From NCBI GenBank assembly GCA_964604195.1, contig CAZRXW010000014.1, positions 1 through 24,214 on the forward strand: a DNA stretch of 24,214 nucleotides, in the 5' to 3' direction. The position numbers were made by a program, and so were the translations under genes. Below are positions 1 to 7,717 of this stretch, in pieces. This stretch comes from SSEF01 sp964604195. GTDB taxonomy: Bacteria; Patescibacteriota; Minisyncoccia; Moranbacterales; UBA1568. The notes under the pieces were generated by a model, which saw nothing but the letters and a program-made list of their open reading frames with translations, searched no databases and was not told the DNA's origin. Each line of letters starts with the position of its first letter. Position 1 is the first letter of the stretch.

Positions 1-50
1 TTTTGTTTCAAAGGAAATTGCAATTCAGATTAGAATTCAGGGAAGAGGGA

Positions 51-79
51 TTGACATAAATATCTTTATATAGTATAAA
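51..79 (+). promoter_or_regulatory. Strong sigma70-type promoter for the 149-964 gene
   Basis: A perfect -35 box TTGACA lies at 51-56 and a -10 box TATAAA at 74-79, separated by exactly 17 bases. Transcription would start near base 86, leaving a leader of about 60 bases before the ATG at 149. This is among the best promoter matches in the window. A palindrome covers the spacer and the -10 box (see 60-84). Confidence 0.8.
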
Positions 80-84
80 GATAT
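60..84. promoter_or_regulatory. Palindromic operator candidate overlapping the promoter
   Basis: Bases 60-70 (ATATCTTTATA) and 74-84 (TATAAAGATAT) are perfect inverted copies, 11 bases each, around a 3-base centre TAG. The repeat fills most of the spacer between -35 and -10 and contains the -10 box itself, the classic position for a repressor or MerR-type regulator. It lies upstream of the expected start site, so it would act as DNA and not as an RNA hairpin. The binding protein is unknown. Confidence 0.6.
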
Positions 85-148
85 GGTCCTTTGAATTAAA
101 TTAGTCTCTTTGAAAGAGGCTTGTTTTGGTTTTGCACAGGAGGAATTG

Positions 149-964
149 ATGGTTACAATGGCAACACGCCGTGGTGAAGGCTTCGCTACGCCGGTTCTGG
201 GTTTCAACGATGTGCAACCGCCACAGCGGCGAGACAGATTTGCTACTCATGAATTCGGGCCGTATCTTCCGGCGGATCGCACCTTGATCAGGGCGGTTAC
301 CGAAAACAGCAGCTGTTATGAACTGTTGGTGGTGAGTCGACTATCGCTCCGTGATCTTGTGGTGGCGGTTCGGTGTGAAGGACACCCTCACCTTCGAGTG
401 CCTCGAGTGGCAAGCTATTTTCAGGAGGCCGATGGAATTCGTCGGCCGGCGGAATGTTTCGAGGCTGGTACCAGCATGGTCTTTCAGTACGTTCTTCCGG
501 ATGGTCAGACCATGGAACACCGCTCGGGACTGATCCGATTTGGGGGCATTGCTCTCGTGCCTGCTGGCAACACGGAACCATTTCTGACCGCCCTCCGGAT
601 TTTTCGAGAAGCAGTCCTCCCGGCGGATGCCATCTCTGAAGGAGCTGACTCCTCGTGGTGCGTTAGTCTCCTAGATCTGGGGATGTCGCCTGCGGAGGTT
701 CATGCCATCTGGCAAGCAGTCCAAACCTTTCATGACGGTGCTCAACAGGTGCTTAATAAGGTACTGGAAACAGCTCGGATGAATGGTTCTCTTCGGCCGG
801 TGATGGTAGCGTTTCTTGTGTTGTACCAGAATTACTGGGGTCATCAGCCGATAGGAGAGCGCGGAGCGGCGGGAGGGTCATCGACCGATATGGCAGCTTT
901 CAACAAGCTGCGACAACTGGCCGGTATGCCCTGGGCAGTTTCTATCCGGGGGACTGACCTGTAG
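149..964 (+). CDS. Orphan protein of unknown function, 271 aa
   Basis: I do not recognise this protein. I chose ATG 149 because a full SD site AGGAGG (138-143) sits 5 bases before it; an in-frame ATG at 110 lacks one. The N-terminal half looks beta-rich and the C-terminal half helical (for example around LDLGMSPAEVHAIWQAV). I see no signal peptide, no convincing membrane segment and no catalytic motif I can name. The codons look more GC-rich (many GCC, CGG, CCG) than those of the neighbouring housekeeping genes, which suggests a different origin or different constraint. It forms a single-gene unit: a strong promoter with a palindrome before it and a GC-rich terminator after it. A plausible guess is an accessory or lineage-specific gene; no function can be assigned. 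Confidence 0.75.
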   Translation: MVTMATRRGEGFATPVLGFNDVQPPQRRDRFATHEFGPYLPADRTLIRAVTENSSCYELLVVSRLSLRDLVVAVRCEGHPHLRVPRVASYFQEADGIRRPAECFEAGTSMVFQYVLPDGQTMEHRSGLIRFGGIALVPAGNTEPFLTALRIFREAVLPADAISEGADSSWCVSLLDLGMSPAEVHAIWQAVQTFHDGAQQVLNKVLETARMNGSLRPVMVAFLVLYQNYWGHQPIGERGAAGGSSTDMAAFNKLRQLAGMPWAVSIRGTDL

Positions 965-989
965 AGGTCGAGAATGGCAGTGACGTTTA

Positions 990-1030
990 ATGCCGCACTT
1001 GGAAAACTTCCGAGGGCGGCATCATTTTTT
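990..1030 (+). terminator. Intrinsic terminator after the 271-aa orphan gene
   Basis: ATGCCGC (990-996) pairs with GCGGCAT (1016-1022). A second stem CTTGG/CCGAG lies inside it, and a run of six T follows at 1025-1030. This is a strong Rho-independent terminator shortly after the stop codon at 964. Confidence 0.85.
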
Positions 1031-1119
1031 ATTACCCACTATTGTTTTGTATGTGCCAGGTTCCTGTTTGATTTTTAATCAAGATAGGGACAATATAGCG
1101 AGGAGTTTGCTATTATTTA

Positions 1120-1148
1120 TTGACGGAAGTCGTATTTCTTGTTACACT
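1120..1148 (+). promoter_or_regulatory. Promoter for the zinc-ribbon gene
   Basis: TTGACG at 1120-1125 and TACACT at 1143-1148 are 17 bases apart. Start would be near 1155, giving a leader of about 60 bases before ATG 1214. Confidence 0.65.
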
Positions 1149-1213
1149 GGTGCTACTCAAAAATTCCTTTTCTTGGGAGCTTTTGGTAAACTGTCCTTGT
1201 ACAAATCTTGCTC

Positions 1214-1543
1214 ATGAAACCTCTCCTCGACAACTTGAAGTCACTTATTCATTGCCCGGTTTGTAATAAAGAGTATCGGCCAGCCAAAATGCTGCTGCTT
1301 GGTCAGGAGGAGAAGCGCTCGACGCTCCATATTACGTGTGAGTCTTGCCATGCTTCGAGTTTGGTATATGTTTCCCTCTCTCCAGTGGGAGCCGTTTCTA
1401 TGGGAGTGCTGACAGATTTGGAGCAGAGCGAGGCTAAGCAATTTTTCAAGGCAGAGCCCCTTTCTCGAGATGATGTGCTTGTGGTGCATCAGAAACTCAA
1501 GGAAGGGAATGGGGCAGTAGAAACCCTCATAGAATCTGTGTAA
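1214..1543 (+). CDS. Small zinc-ribbon-like protein, 109 aa, unknown role
   Basis: The protein carries a CPVC pair near residue 14 and a CESC pair about 30 residues later. That CxxC...CxxC pattern is typical of a zinc ribbon. The rest is unremarkable and ends in a helical segment rich in acidic and lysine residues. I start it at ATG 1214; a TTG two codons upstream is possible, and there is no clear SD site, as with several genes here. It lies 53 bases upstream of the bL25 gene on the same strand, but a -10 box between them suggests bL25 can be transcribed separately. The zinc ribbon is inferred from cysteine spacing; partner and function are unknown. Confidence 0.7.
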   Translation: MKPLLDNLKSLIHCPVCNKEYRPAKMLLLGQEEKRSTLHITCESCHASSLVYVSLSPVGAVSMGVLTDLEQSEAKQFFKAEPLSRDDVLVVHQKLKEGNGAVETLIESV

Positions 1544-1566
1544 GCAACCAAGTCACTGTTTTTCAA

Positions 1567-1572
1567 TATAAT
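1567..1572 (+). promoter_or_regulatory. Consensus -10 box upstream of the bL25 gene
   Basis: A perfect TATAAT sits at 1567-1572, so transcription would start about 18 bases before the ATG at 1597. No good -35 box is seen at the right distance (GCAACC at 1544-1549). The short leader without an SD site would give a nearly leaderless message. Confidence 0.45.
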
Positions 1573-1596
1573 TTCTGGTAATTCAAGTATTTATTT

Positions 1597-2271
1597 ATGA
1601 CCACTGCTTTGAAACTCAACGTGACTGCACGTACCGAAACTGGCAAGGCACTCGAAGCGCTTCGTCAGAATGATCTTATTCCTGCCGTGGTCTATGGCCA
1701 TGATGTTGATCCAGTGTCGCTTTCGGTGAACTATCTTGATTTTTCTCGTGCGTTCAAAACAGCTGGTGAGAGTACGCTTATCGAGCTTTCTCTGGATGGA
1801 AAGAAACCAGTAAACGTCCTTATTCAGGATGTAGCTACCCACCCTTTGACAGGGCGCTTCATGCACGTTGATTTCTACCAAGTAAATATGAAAGAAGAAA
1901 TTGAAACGGATGTACCGCTTGAGTTTGTTGGTGAGTCAGCAGCAGTTAAGGCTCTTTCCGGAGTGCTCGTTCGTTCTCTTGAAGAGGTGAAGATTAAGTG
2001 TCTTCCAAGTAATCTTCCTCATGCGCTTGAAGTAGATCTTGCCAAGCTGGCTACGTTTGATGATGCTATCAAGGTGGGAGATATCGTCCTTCCTCAGGGA
2101 GTCGAGCTTCTTGATGATGCTGAGACTATTGTCGCTACAGTCGCAGCTCCTCGTACTGAAGCTGAAATGGAGGCTCTAAACGAGAAAGTAGAGATGGATG
2201 TGACGAAAGTAGAAGGTGTAGTAAAGGAAACCCCAGCCGCTGAAGGGGAGAAGAAAGAAGAGAAGAAATAG
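1597..2271 (+). CDS. rplY: Large-subunit ribosomal protein bL25, long CTC/TL5 form
   Basis: This 224-aa protein binds 5S rRNA in the large ribosomal subunit. The N-terminal L25 domain (about residues 1-92) shows the family pattern TARTETGK near the start and then PAVVYG. The beta-rich C-terminal TL5/CTC domain (about 95-190) includes the stretch PLEFVGESAAVK. A short lysine/glutamate tail ends the protein. The length matches the long CTC form and not the roughly 94-aa short form of enterobacteria. A terminator follows directly, and the convergent pth gene begins on the other strand. The symbol ctc is also used for this long form. Confidence 0.95.
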   Translation: MTTALKLNVTARTETGKALEALRQNDLIPAVVYGHDVDPVSLSVNYLDFSRAFKTAGESTLIELSLDGKKPVNVLIQDVATHPLTGRFMHVDFYQVNMKEEIETDVPLEFVGESAAVKALSGVLVRSLEEVKIKCLPSNLPHALEVDLAKLATFDDAIKVGDIVLPQGVELLDDAETIVATVAAPRTEAEMEALNEKVEMDVTKVEGVVKETPAAEGEKKEEKK

Positions 2272-2291
2272 TTTCTTTCAAAACATACCAA

Positions 2292-2318
2292 AGAGACCCC
2301 TCAACCGGGGTCTTTATT
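2292..2318. terminator. Terminator between convergent bL25 and pth genes
   Basis: AGACCCC (2294-2300) pairs with GGGGTCT (2307-2313), followed by TTATT. It ends the bL25 transcript. Because pth converges from the other side 15 bases away, the stem may also serve that strand, although its T run there is weaker. Confidence 0.8.
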
Positions 2319-2332
2319 GTATCTCTACAATT

Positions 2333-2941
2333 TTACTGAGGACGACTCAGGATGTCCTTGAGGAGTGACTCAATTTGTTCAAAGAGGGGAGGGAGCCCTT
2401 TTTCTTCTTCGGGTGAAAAGTTCTGGAGAACATGATCGGCTGTGGAGATATGCGGATTGGCTGATTTACCCACTCCCAGGCGAAGGCGGCAGAAATCTTT
2501 GGTACCGAGTTTGTCGATAATATCTTTGACACCATTGTGGCCGGCAGCTCGAGAAGAAATCGTAGTTTTTATTTTCCCAAAAGGAATATCGACTTCATCA
2601 TGAAGCACGATGATATCTTTGGGGAGCGCTTTGTGAAAACCAAGGACAGCCCGGACGCTCTCACCAGAATTATTCATGAAAGTCTGTGGCTTGATGAGGA
2701 GGACTTTTCTTCCTTGTGAGAGAGTCTCACTCACTTCTACCTGGATTTTTTTTTCTTGACGCCATTCGCTCGCCTTCCACTCGGTGTGTAGCGTATCGAG
2801 CGCGAGCCAGCCAAGATTGTGTCTGGTGCGGGCATATTTCTTTCCGGGGTTACCAAGCCCAATAATAAACACAGGATTCATTTCAGGGGAAACAGGAGCT
2901 ATTGATTTGGTGGATTGGAACAAGTGAGAGAAGAGTGACAT
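2333..2941 (-). CDS. pth: Peptidyl-tRNA hydrolase
   Basis: Pth releases peptides from prematurely dropped peptidyl-tRNA so the tRNA can be reused. All family landmarks are present: the GLGNPG motif, TRHNLGW with the catalytic His, HDEVDIPFG with the catalytic Asp, and GHNG. At 202 aa it is slightly longer than usual because about 20 residues precede the conserved core. An internal ATG at 2881 (MNPVFIIGLGNPG) would give the standard length. I kept 2941 because it lies only 11 bases after the LCP gene, as in a tight operon, but neither start has an SD site. It is the second gene of a minus-strand pair. Confidence 0.93.
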   Translation of the reverse strand: MSLFSHLFQSTKSIAPVSPEMNPVFIIGLGNPGKKYARTRHNLGWLALDTLHTEWKASEWRQEKKIQVEVSETLSQGRKVLLIKPQTFMNNSGESVRAVLGFHKALPKDIIVLHDEVDIPFGKIKTTISSRAAGHNGVKDIIDKLGTKDFCRLRLGVGKSANPHISTADHVLQNFSPEEEKGLPPLFEQIESLLKDILSRPQ

Positions 2942-2952
2942 AAGGGAACGTA

Positions 2953-4428
2953 TTAGAAATCTGGCTCAGCAAAATCCCCCAGTTCTTCGGGCGGGATTTC
3001 ATGAATGAGCCCAGGAATATCCTTCTGTGTATACAGTATCACGAGGTCGGCAGTGGGGAAATGAGCTGGGAGGTTTATCGGCGATGTTTCTTGGAATTTC
3101 AAATCATAGCGCCCGATGAGGCTATCGATAGTGTAGATACTGGTTTGCGTTGAGCCCACAAGAACATCTTCGGTTACTGATTTAAGCTCAGGCCATGTTT
3201 TTAATTGAATTTTTTTGATAGGGAAGGTCTCGGTGATATCTTGAACGAGATCTTGGCCGGTAGAAGTTTGTTCGGGTGGGACAACAACAAGGACTGAGGA
3301 TGCCTCGCGCGTGATCTCATCGCGGCGTTTATTTATGAGCTGACTCTCAAAAATATTCTTAGAGAGTGATCGCACTTCTTGCCAGTTACCACTTCTTGGC
3401 GAGAGAGCAAAGGCGCGGCCAGTCGGGGTGTCGATATGAACTACTCGGAGGAGGCTCTCTTTTTTCCAAGCATCGACGACGACGGTCGTGACGGTCTTGG
3501 CATCAATTTTTTCGACCAGTGGCAGTAGTGACCTGGCGACCTCTGGAGTGATATCAGTATCAACGCTCTCCCCAAGATCTTCGAGGAGACCGGTGAGGAT
3601 TACGGGATTGAGAATAGTAGGAAGAGAGAGAGTTTTTTCTCGAACAGCCTGGAGAATCTGTTGTTGTCTTTTGGCTCTCCCAAAGTCTCCCTCTGGATCA
3701 TCATGACGCATGCGAGCATATTTGAGCGCTGTTTTTCCATCGAGCATTTGCCAACCTTTCCTTAGTTCAAAGGTCTCATAGCTATAGTTTGGTCCGGGAT
3801 ATCTGGTATCGCGTATGTCACGGAGTACTTCGACGTGAATACCGCCCAGAGTGTCGATAACTTTTTCAAAGCCATCAAAGTCGATCGTAGCAAAGTAGTG
3901 GATCGGGAGTCCGGTGATAGTGCCCACACTTTTTTTGATGAGTTCAGCGCCATCACCACTGAGGAGGCCGTATTGGTAGAGAGTATTAATTTTGACAGAA
4001 TTATTGGTTTCGGGGATCGGAGCCAAGAGGTCGCGAGGGAGGGAGAGGAGGGCTGCTTTCTTTGACTGAGTTTCGAGGGAGAGCACCATGACCGTATCCG
4101 TGAGATTTTTACCCGGGTAGCGTTTCCCAGCTCGGCCCATGAGAAGAATATTGACGCGTCCATCTTGATAGCCTTTTACTTCCTCTGGGTGAGCAAAGAC
4201 ACTACTTCCGATAAGACGAATGCCTTCAAAAAATGAGATAGGAGTATTTTCAAATTGGAGTGCCTGTGTGAAGCGGGCTCCAAAGATAAGAGCTACACCC
4301 AAGGCAACAGTGAGAAAAAAACCGGTCCCCAGCAATAGCCACCGCAGGAGTGGCCGCTTGGGAGAGGGTTTTGATGCTTCGGTGAGGTTGGATGTCCCAA
4401 GAGAGAAGCGAGGTGGCTCTGAATGCAT
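2953..4428 (-). CDS. LytR-CpsA-Psr (LCP) family cell-wall glycopolymer transferase
   Basis: LCP proteins move glycopolymers from undecaprenyl-phosphate carriers onto peptidoglycan at the outer face of the membrane. The order here is a short cytoplasmic tail, one membrane helix (about residues 30-50), an LCP catalytic domain (about 85-240, with NILLMG, LTDTVMVLSL and LLSLPRD), then a C-terminal LytR_C-type domain (about 395-480). The LPRD arginine and the acidic LTDT site are intact. The frame stays open up to 4746, but that would run deep into the divergent lepB gene. I start at ATG 4428, which precedes a natural Ser/Pro-rich tail and the helix, giving 491 aa. A sugar polymer substrate is inferred and not shown. 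Confidence 0.9.
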   Translation of the reverse strand: MHSEPPRFSLGTSNLTEASKPSPKRPLLRWLLLGTGFFLTVALGVALIFGARFTQALQFENTPISFFEGIRLIGSSVFAHPEEVKGYQDGRVNILLMGRAGKRYPGKNLTDTVMVLSLETQSKKAALLSLPRDLLAPIPETNNSVKINTLYQYGLLSGDGAELIKKSVGTITGLPIHYFATIDFDGFEKVIDTLGGIHVEVLRDIRDTRYPGPNYSYETFELRKGWQMLDGKTALKYARMRHDDPEGDFGRAKRQQQILQAVREKTLSLPTILNPVILTGLLEDLGESVDTDITPEVARSLLPLVEKIDAKTVTTVVVDAWKKESLLRVVHIDTPTGRAFALSPRSGNWQEVRSLSKNIFESQLINKRRDEITREASSVLVVVPPEQTSTGQDLVQDITETFPIKKIQLKTWPELKSVTEDVLVGSTQTSIYTIDSLIGRYDLKFQETSPINLPAHFPTADLVILYTQKDIPGLIHEIPPEELGDFAEPDF

Positions 4429-4470
4429 GGTTTTGGCTAAAAATGGCTTGTTTGAGGGGAAAACTAACTC

Positions 4471-4499
4471 TTGATTTCGAGTATTTTTCGTGGTATCCT
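4471..4499 (+). promoter_or_regulatory. Promoter for the lepB-hisS group
   Basis: TTGATT at 4471-4476 and TATCCT at 4494-4499 are 17 bases apart, in the 106-base divergent gap between the LCP gene and lepB. Start would be near 4506, about 29 bases before ATG 4535. Confidence 0.55.
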
Positions 4500-4534
4500 G
4501 GGGGGGATTTATCTTTTGATTATTCAATCCTTCT

Positions 4535-5161
4535 ATGGTTGAAAACAAAGAACCAGTGCCTGTCGTGACTGGTCCAGAGAATGAGGAATACCTCTCACTC
4601 TCGGCGCTCTTTTTCGAGATGGTAAAGGTGATAGCTTTGGCTATCGTTATCATTATACCTATTCGAGTCTTCCTCTTCCAACCGTTCTTTGTGCAGGGGG
4701 CTTCCATGGAACCAAATTTTGAAGATGGAGAATATCTTATTATCAATGAGTTTGGCTACAAGCATACCGAAATTCCGGGTGTTGGCACGGTAGAGCAGTT
4801 TCGTGATCTTGATCGTCAGGATGTAGTGGTATTTCGTTATCCAAAAAATCCAGAGCAGTATTATATCAAGCGAGTTATCGCTCTTCCGGGTGAATCAGTG
4901 GCTATCAAAGATGGCATTGTCTACATCTTCAATGAGGTGCATCATCAAGGCTATGCTTTGGATGAAAGCACTTACCTTGCCAAAAATGTAAAGACGAGTG
5001 ACATGACCAAAATCACTCTTGATGAAGATGAGTACTTTGTTATGGGCGACAACCGAGCTTTTAGTTATGACTCTCGAGCTTTTGGACCGATTCATCGCAA
5101 GGATCTTATCGGACGGGTGCTTCTCAGGGCTTGGCCAGTGAGTAGGGCTTCTCTCTACTAA
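4535..5161 (+). CDS. lepB: Signal peptidase I
   Basis: LepB cuts signal peptides from exported proteins outside the membrane. One membrane helix (about residues 27-47) is followed directly by the catalytic serine in GASMEP (Ser57). The general-base lysine lies in YYIKRVIALPGE (Lys112). The late box MGDNR...SYDSR.FGPI is present near residue 170. Length (208 aa) suits the S26A family of Gram-positive and CPR type. It heads a plus-strand run with hisS 39 bases downstream. No SD site is seen. Confidence 0.95.
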   Translation: MVENKEPVPVVTGPENEEYLSLSALFFEMVKVIALAIVIIIPIRVFLFQPFFVQGASMEPNFEDGEYLIINEFGYKHTEIPGVGTVEQFRDLDRQDVVVFRYPKNPEQYYIKRVIALPGESVAIKDGIVYIFNEVHHQGYALDESTYLAKNVKTSDMTKITLDEDEYFVMGDNRAFSYDSRAFGPIHRKDLIGRVLLRAWPVSRASLY

Positions 5162-5200
5162 GAATAATTTGGTAATTATCTAGCGGTAAACTGTACGTCT

Positions 5201-6694
5201 ATGCCGAAAACAGTCAAGAAGACAGTCAAGAAAGTGACTGATAAAAAGACGAAAGAAAAGAAAGTGGCAAAAAAGGTAGCAGTGAAAAAAGTAAGTACCC
5301 CAGCGCCAGTTGAAGAGGAGATGCTTCTTCAGGCTCTCCGGGGGATGCGCGACATTCTTCCAGATGAACAGCCGTACTGGGAGAGAGTAAGGCGAGTACT
5401 TACCCATGCCCAGCATGAGTATGGATATCGCCGTATCGATCTTCCTATGGTGGAGTATGCTCACCTCTACCTCCGTTCTATTGGTGAGGGGACTGATATT
5501 ATCGACAAAGAGATGTATCTCTTCCACACCCGAGGTGGAGACAAAGTGGCGCTTCGTCCGGAAATGACCGCTGGTCTTTGTCGGGCGTATATCGAACACG
5601 GGATGGGAGTTCTTCCGAAGCCAATCAAACTCTTCTCCTATGGATCACTGTTCCGTTATGACAGGCCGCAAGAGGGTCGTTATCGTGAGCATACCCAAGC
5701 AAACTTTGATGTATTTGGCGAAGAAGATCCTATCCTCGATGCTCAGGTTATCCAGCTCGCCTACCGAGTAGTCAAAGAATTGGGACTCAAGAATATCGAG
5801 TTTCAGGTGAATTCTATTGGCACGCCAGAATCACGTCGTGAATATGAGAAAGTCTTGGTGCGGTATCTCGAGTCACAGAAACATAGACTGAGTCAGGAGG
5901 ATCGAGAGCGCATCACAACCAATCCTTTAAGGCTTTTGGATTCCAAGGATGAGAAAACTATCCAGGTGATGTCTCATGCACCGCAGCCACTTGATTATCT
6001 TGATCAAGAATCGCGTGACCACTTCAAGCACCTTTTGGAATATCTCGATGAGCTCGAGTTACCATACTCTATCAATACTCGACTGGTACGTGGTCTCGAC
6101 TATTACACTCGAACAGTATTCGAAATCCGTTCTACTGACGAAAATGGGAAGGACTATTCACTTGGTGGTGGTGGTCGTTATGATCGGTTGGTAGAATCTT
6201 TAGGTGGTGAACCTACCCCGGCTATTGGATTTGCTCTTGGTATTGATCGCATCGTTCTTGAAATGAAGCGCACTCAAGTGAAGCCATACACTGAACCAAA
6301 ACCACGCGTCTTTCTGGCACAGCTCGGGGCTATGGCCAAGAAGAAAAGTCTCCGTCTTTTCTCTGATCTTGAGAAGAATGGTGTCTTGGTGGCCGAGTCT
6401 TTTGGTCGCGGTACGCTTAAGAGTCAGCTCAGAGTGGCCAATCGACTGGGAGTAGAGATAACGATTATCCTTGGTCAGAAAGAAGTGCTTGACGGCACTG
6501 CTATTGTGAAGGATATGGTTTCGGGTACCCAAGAAACAGTGGTCCAAGGGAAGCTGACCGACGCAGTGAAGAAACTACTCAAGGCGAATCAGGCACTGAT
6601 GGGTCCCAATGGACTTCCGCTTCCCAAACTCGAAGATGACGATGAGGATGAAGGGGAAGGGAAAGAGAAGGGGAAAGAAAAAGAAAAGGAGTAA
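5201..6694 (+). CDS. hisS: Histidyl-tRNA synthetase with Lys-rich N-terminal and acidic C-terminal tails
   Basis: This class II synthetase charges tRNA-His. Core motifs are clear: RGMRDILP at the start of the core, motif 2 with FRYDRPQEGRYREH, the HisA motif RGLDYYTRTVFE, motif 3 with GFALGIDR, and a C-terminal anticodon-binding domain. The protein is unusual at both ends. About 40 residues made mostly of Lys, Val and Thr precede the core, and the last 25 residues are strongly charged, rich in Asp/Glu then Lys/Glu. The internal ATG 5321 could remove the first tail, but its purine-rich stretch abuts the codon with no spacing. The start at 5201 fits the short gap after lepB. The tails may bind RNA or DNA; that is inference. 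Confidence 0.94.
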   Translation: MPKTVKKTVKKVTDKKTKEKKVAKKVAVKKVSTPAPVEEEMLLQALRGMRDILPDEQPYWERVRRVLTHAQHEYGYRRIDLPMVEYAHLYLRSIGEGTDIIDKEMYLFHTRGGDKVALRPEMTAGLCRAYIEHGMGVLPKPIKLFSYGSLFRYDRPQEGRYREHTQANFDVFGEEDPILDAQVIQLAYRVVKELGLKNIEFQVNSIGTPESRREYEKVLVRYLESQKHRLSQEDRERITTNPLRLLDSKDEKTIQVMSHAPQPLDYLDQESRDHFKHLLEYLDELELPYSINTRLVRGLDYYTRTVFEIRSTDENGKDYSLGGGGRYDRLVESLGGEPTPAIGFALGIDRIVLEMKRTQVKPYTEPKPRVFLAQLGAMAKKKSLRLFSDLEKNGVLVAESFGRGTLKSQLRVANRLGVEITIILGQKEVLDGTAIVKDMVSGTQETVVQGKLTDAVKKLLKANQALMGPNGLPLPKLEDDDEDEGEGKEKGKEKEKE

Positions 6695-6712
6695 GAACTC
6701 AGCAAAGAAGGT

Positions 6713-7111
6713 ATGAGTGAGCGATTTGATCTCAATAGTCTGCGAGGTGTAACTACTGCCCCAGAGAAGCCATTGGACGAGCGAGGTCAGAAGATTATTG
6801 ATGCTCTCCAGCAACAGCAATCAATTGATACCGGTACACGAGAAGAACAGATAGAAAAGTTGAAAGGAGAAATTGGTCGGTTGGAGGAGCAAATTCGTAC
6901 GTGGATAAGTCCTCTTGCTCGCTTCGATGCCTTATCTTCGGAAGAACAGCAAGCAGAAATGGTTCGTGAATTAACTGGTCTAGTTCCTGAGAATGAATGG
7001 GACAAAGAGGTGTATCGTGCAGGTTTAAGGCGGGACTCACAAAAAAATCCAGACATCTTGCGACTTGCTGTTGCTAAAGCGAAACTCCAAAAATTGGAAT
7101 CTGAGGTATAA
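6713..7111 (+). CDS. Coiled-coil protein of unknown function, 132 aa
   Basis: I do not recognise this protein. Residues about 44-65 form a clear heptad-like coiled coil (IEKLKGEIGRLEEQI). The rest is charged and helical, with no membrane segment or cysteine pairs. It starts 18 bases after hisS and stops just before the HIT gene, so it is almost certainly co-transcribed with both. GAAGG sits next to the ATG at too short a spacing to be a good SD site. Its reading frame, the shared orientation and the tight packing make it a real gene, but its role is unknown. Confidence 0.75.
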   Translation: MSERFDLNSLRGVTTAPEKPLDERGQKIIDALQQQQSIDTGTREEQIEKLKGEIGRLEEQIRTWISPLARFDALSSEEQQAEMVRELTGLVPENEWDKEVYRAGLRRDSQKNPDILRLAVAKAKLQKLESEV

Positions 7112-7120
7112 AATTTGAGT

Positions 7121-7438
7121 ATGAAAACAGTGTTTGAGAAAATTCGCGATCGAGAAATTCCGGCAACTTTTCGCTACGAGGATGAGGAGATTATGGCCTT
7201 TGATGATATTCATCCCAAGGTCCCAGTGCACCTGTTGATTGTTCCTAAGCGTTGTATTGTTTCAATTGCTGAGATGATGGACGGGGACGAGCTTCTCGTA
7301 GGGAAGATGTTCCGAGTCGCCCGAGATATTGCTCGGGACTTGAAAATTTCGGAAAAAGGGTATAAGCTAGTTATCCATGTAGGCGAAGGAGGAGGGCAGG
7401 AAGTGCCTCATCTCCACCTTCATCTTATGGGTGGTTAG
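7121..7438 (+). CDS. HIT family (histidine triad) nucleotide hydrolase
   Basis: HIT proteins hydrolyse nucleoside phosphoramidates and related adenylylated compounds. The signature is complete at the C-terminus, His97-x-His99-x-His101 in VPHLHLHLMGG, and the N-terminal DREIPA and upstream F.DI.P.AP.H-like region also fit the HINT branch. Length (105 aa) is normal. I start at ATG 7121; a TTG at 7115 is also in frame. It lies 9 bases after the coiled-coil gene. The true substrate cannot be told from sequence. Confidence 0.92.
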   Translation: MKTVFEKIRDREIPATFRYEDEEIMAFDDIHPKVPVHLLIVPKRCIVSIAEMMDGDELLVGKMFRVARDIARDLKISEKGYKLVIHVGEGGGQEVPHLHLHLMGG

Positions 7439-7446
7439 TACTACAG

Positions 7447-7454
7447 AAAGGAGG
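7447..7454 (+). promoter_or_regulatory. Full-strength Shine-Dalgarno site of the bS21 gene
   Basis: AAAGGAGG lies 5 bases before ATG 7460. It is the longest anti-SD match I see in the window; most other housekeeping genes here have none. bS21 sits near the anti-SD end of 16S rRNA, so an exceptional SD on its own message may tie its synthesis to ribosome state. That last point is inference. Confidence 0.75.
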
Positions 7455-7459
7455 TTTCT

Positions 7460-7708
7460 ATGATTCACATCAAACGGAAAGAGAAGGAAACGACCGAAAG
7501 TCTTATTCGGCGGTTTTCGCGTCGCGTCCAACAGAGCGGTGTCTTACGTCAGGTAAGAAAACTGCGTTACCGAGCTATCGAGAAGAGTAAGTTAGCTCGC
7601 CGGGACGAGGCTCTCTACAAAGTCAAAATCAGGAAAGAAATTGATAAGCTCAAGAAGCTTGGGAAATTTGACGAAGATGCTCTTCGCGACATCAAGAAGC
7701 GCATCTAA
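7460..7708 (+). CDS. rpsU: Small-subunit ribosomal protein bS21
   Basis: bS21 helps the small subunit recruit mRNA. The protein is 82 aa, very basic, and fits the family in order: an N-terminal strand, then ESLIRRFSRRVQQSGVL, then a long basic helix RKLRYRA.EKSKLARR. The C-terminal part adds about 12 residues (KLGKFDEDALRDIKKRI) relative to the typical 60-70 aa form. It is the last gene of the lepB-hisS run and is followed by a terminator-like hairpin. Confidence 0.9.
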   Translation: MIHIKRKEKETTESLIRRFSRRVQQSGVLRQVRKLRYRAIEKSKLARRDEALYKVKIRKEIDKLKKLGKFDEDALRDIKKRI

Positions 7709-7717
7709 TGGCTACTT

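Noticed and set aside
4429..4746. N-terminal extension of the LCP protein into lepB
   Set aside because: It would overlap lepB coding sequence on the other strand by more than 200 bases, and the residues have no LCP character. ATG 4428 gives a normal N-terminus.
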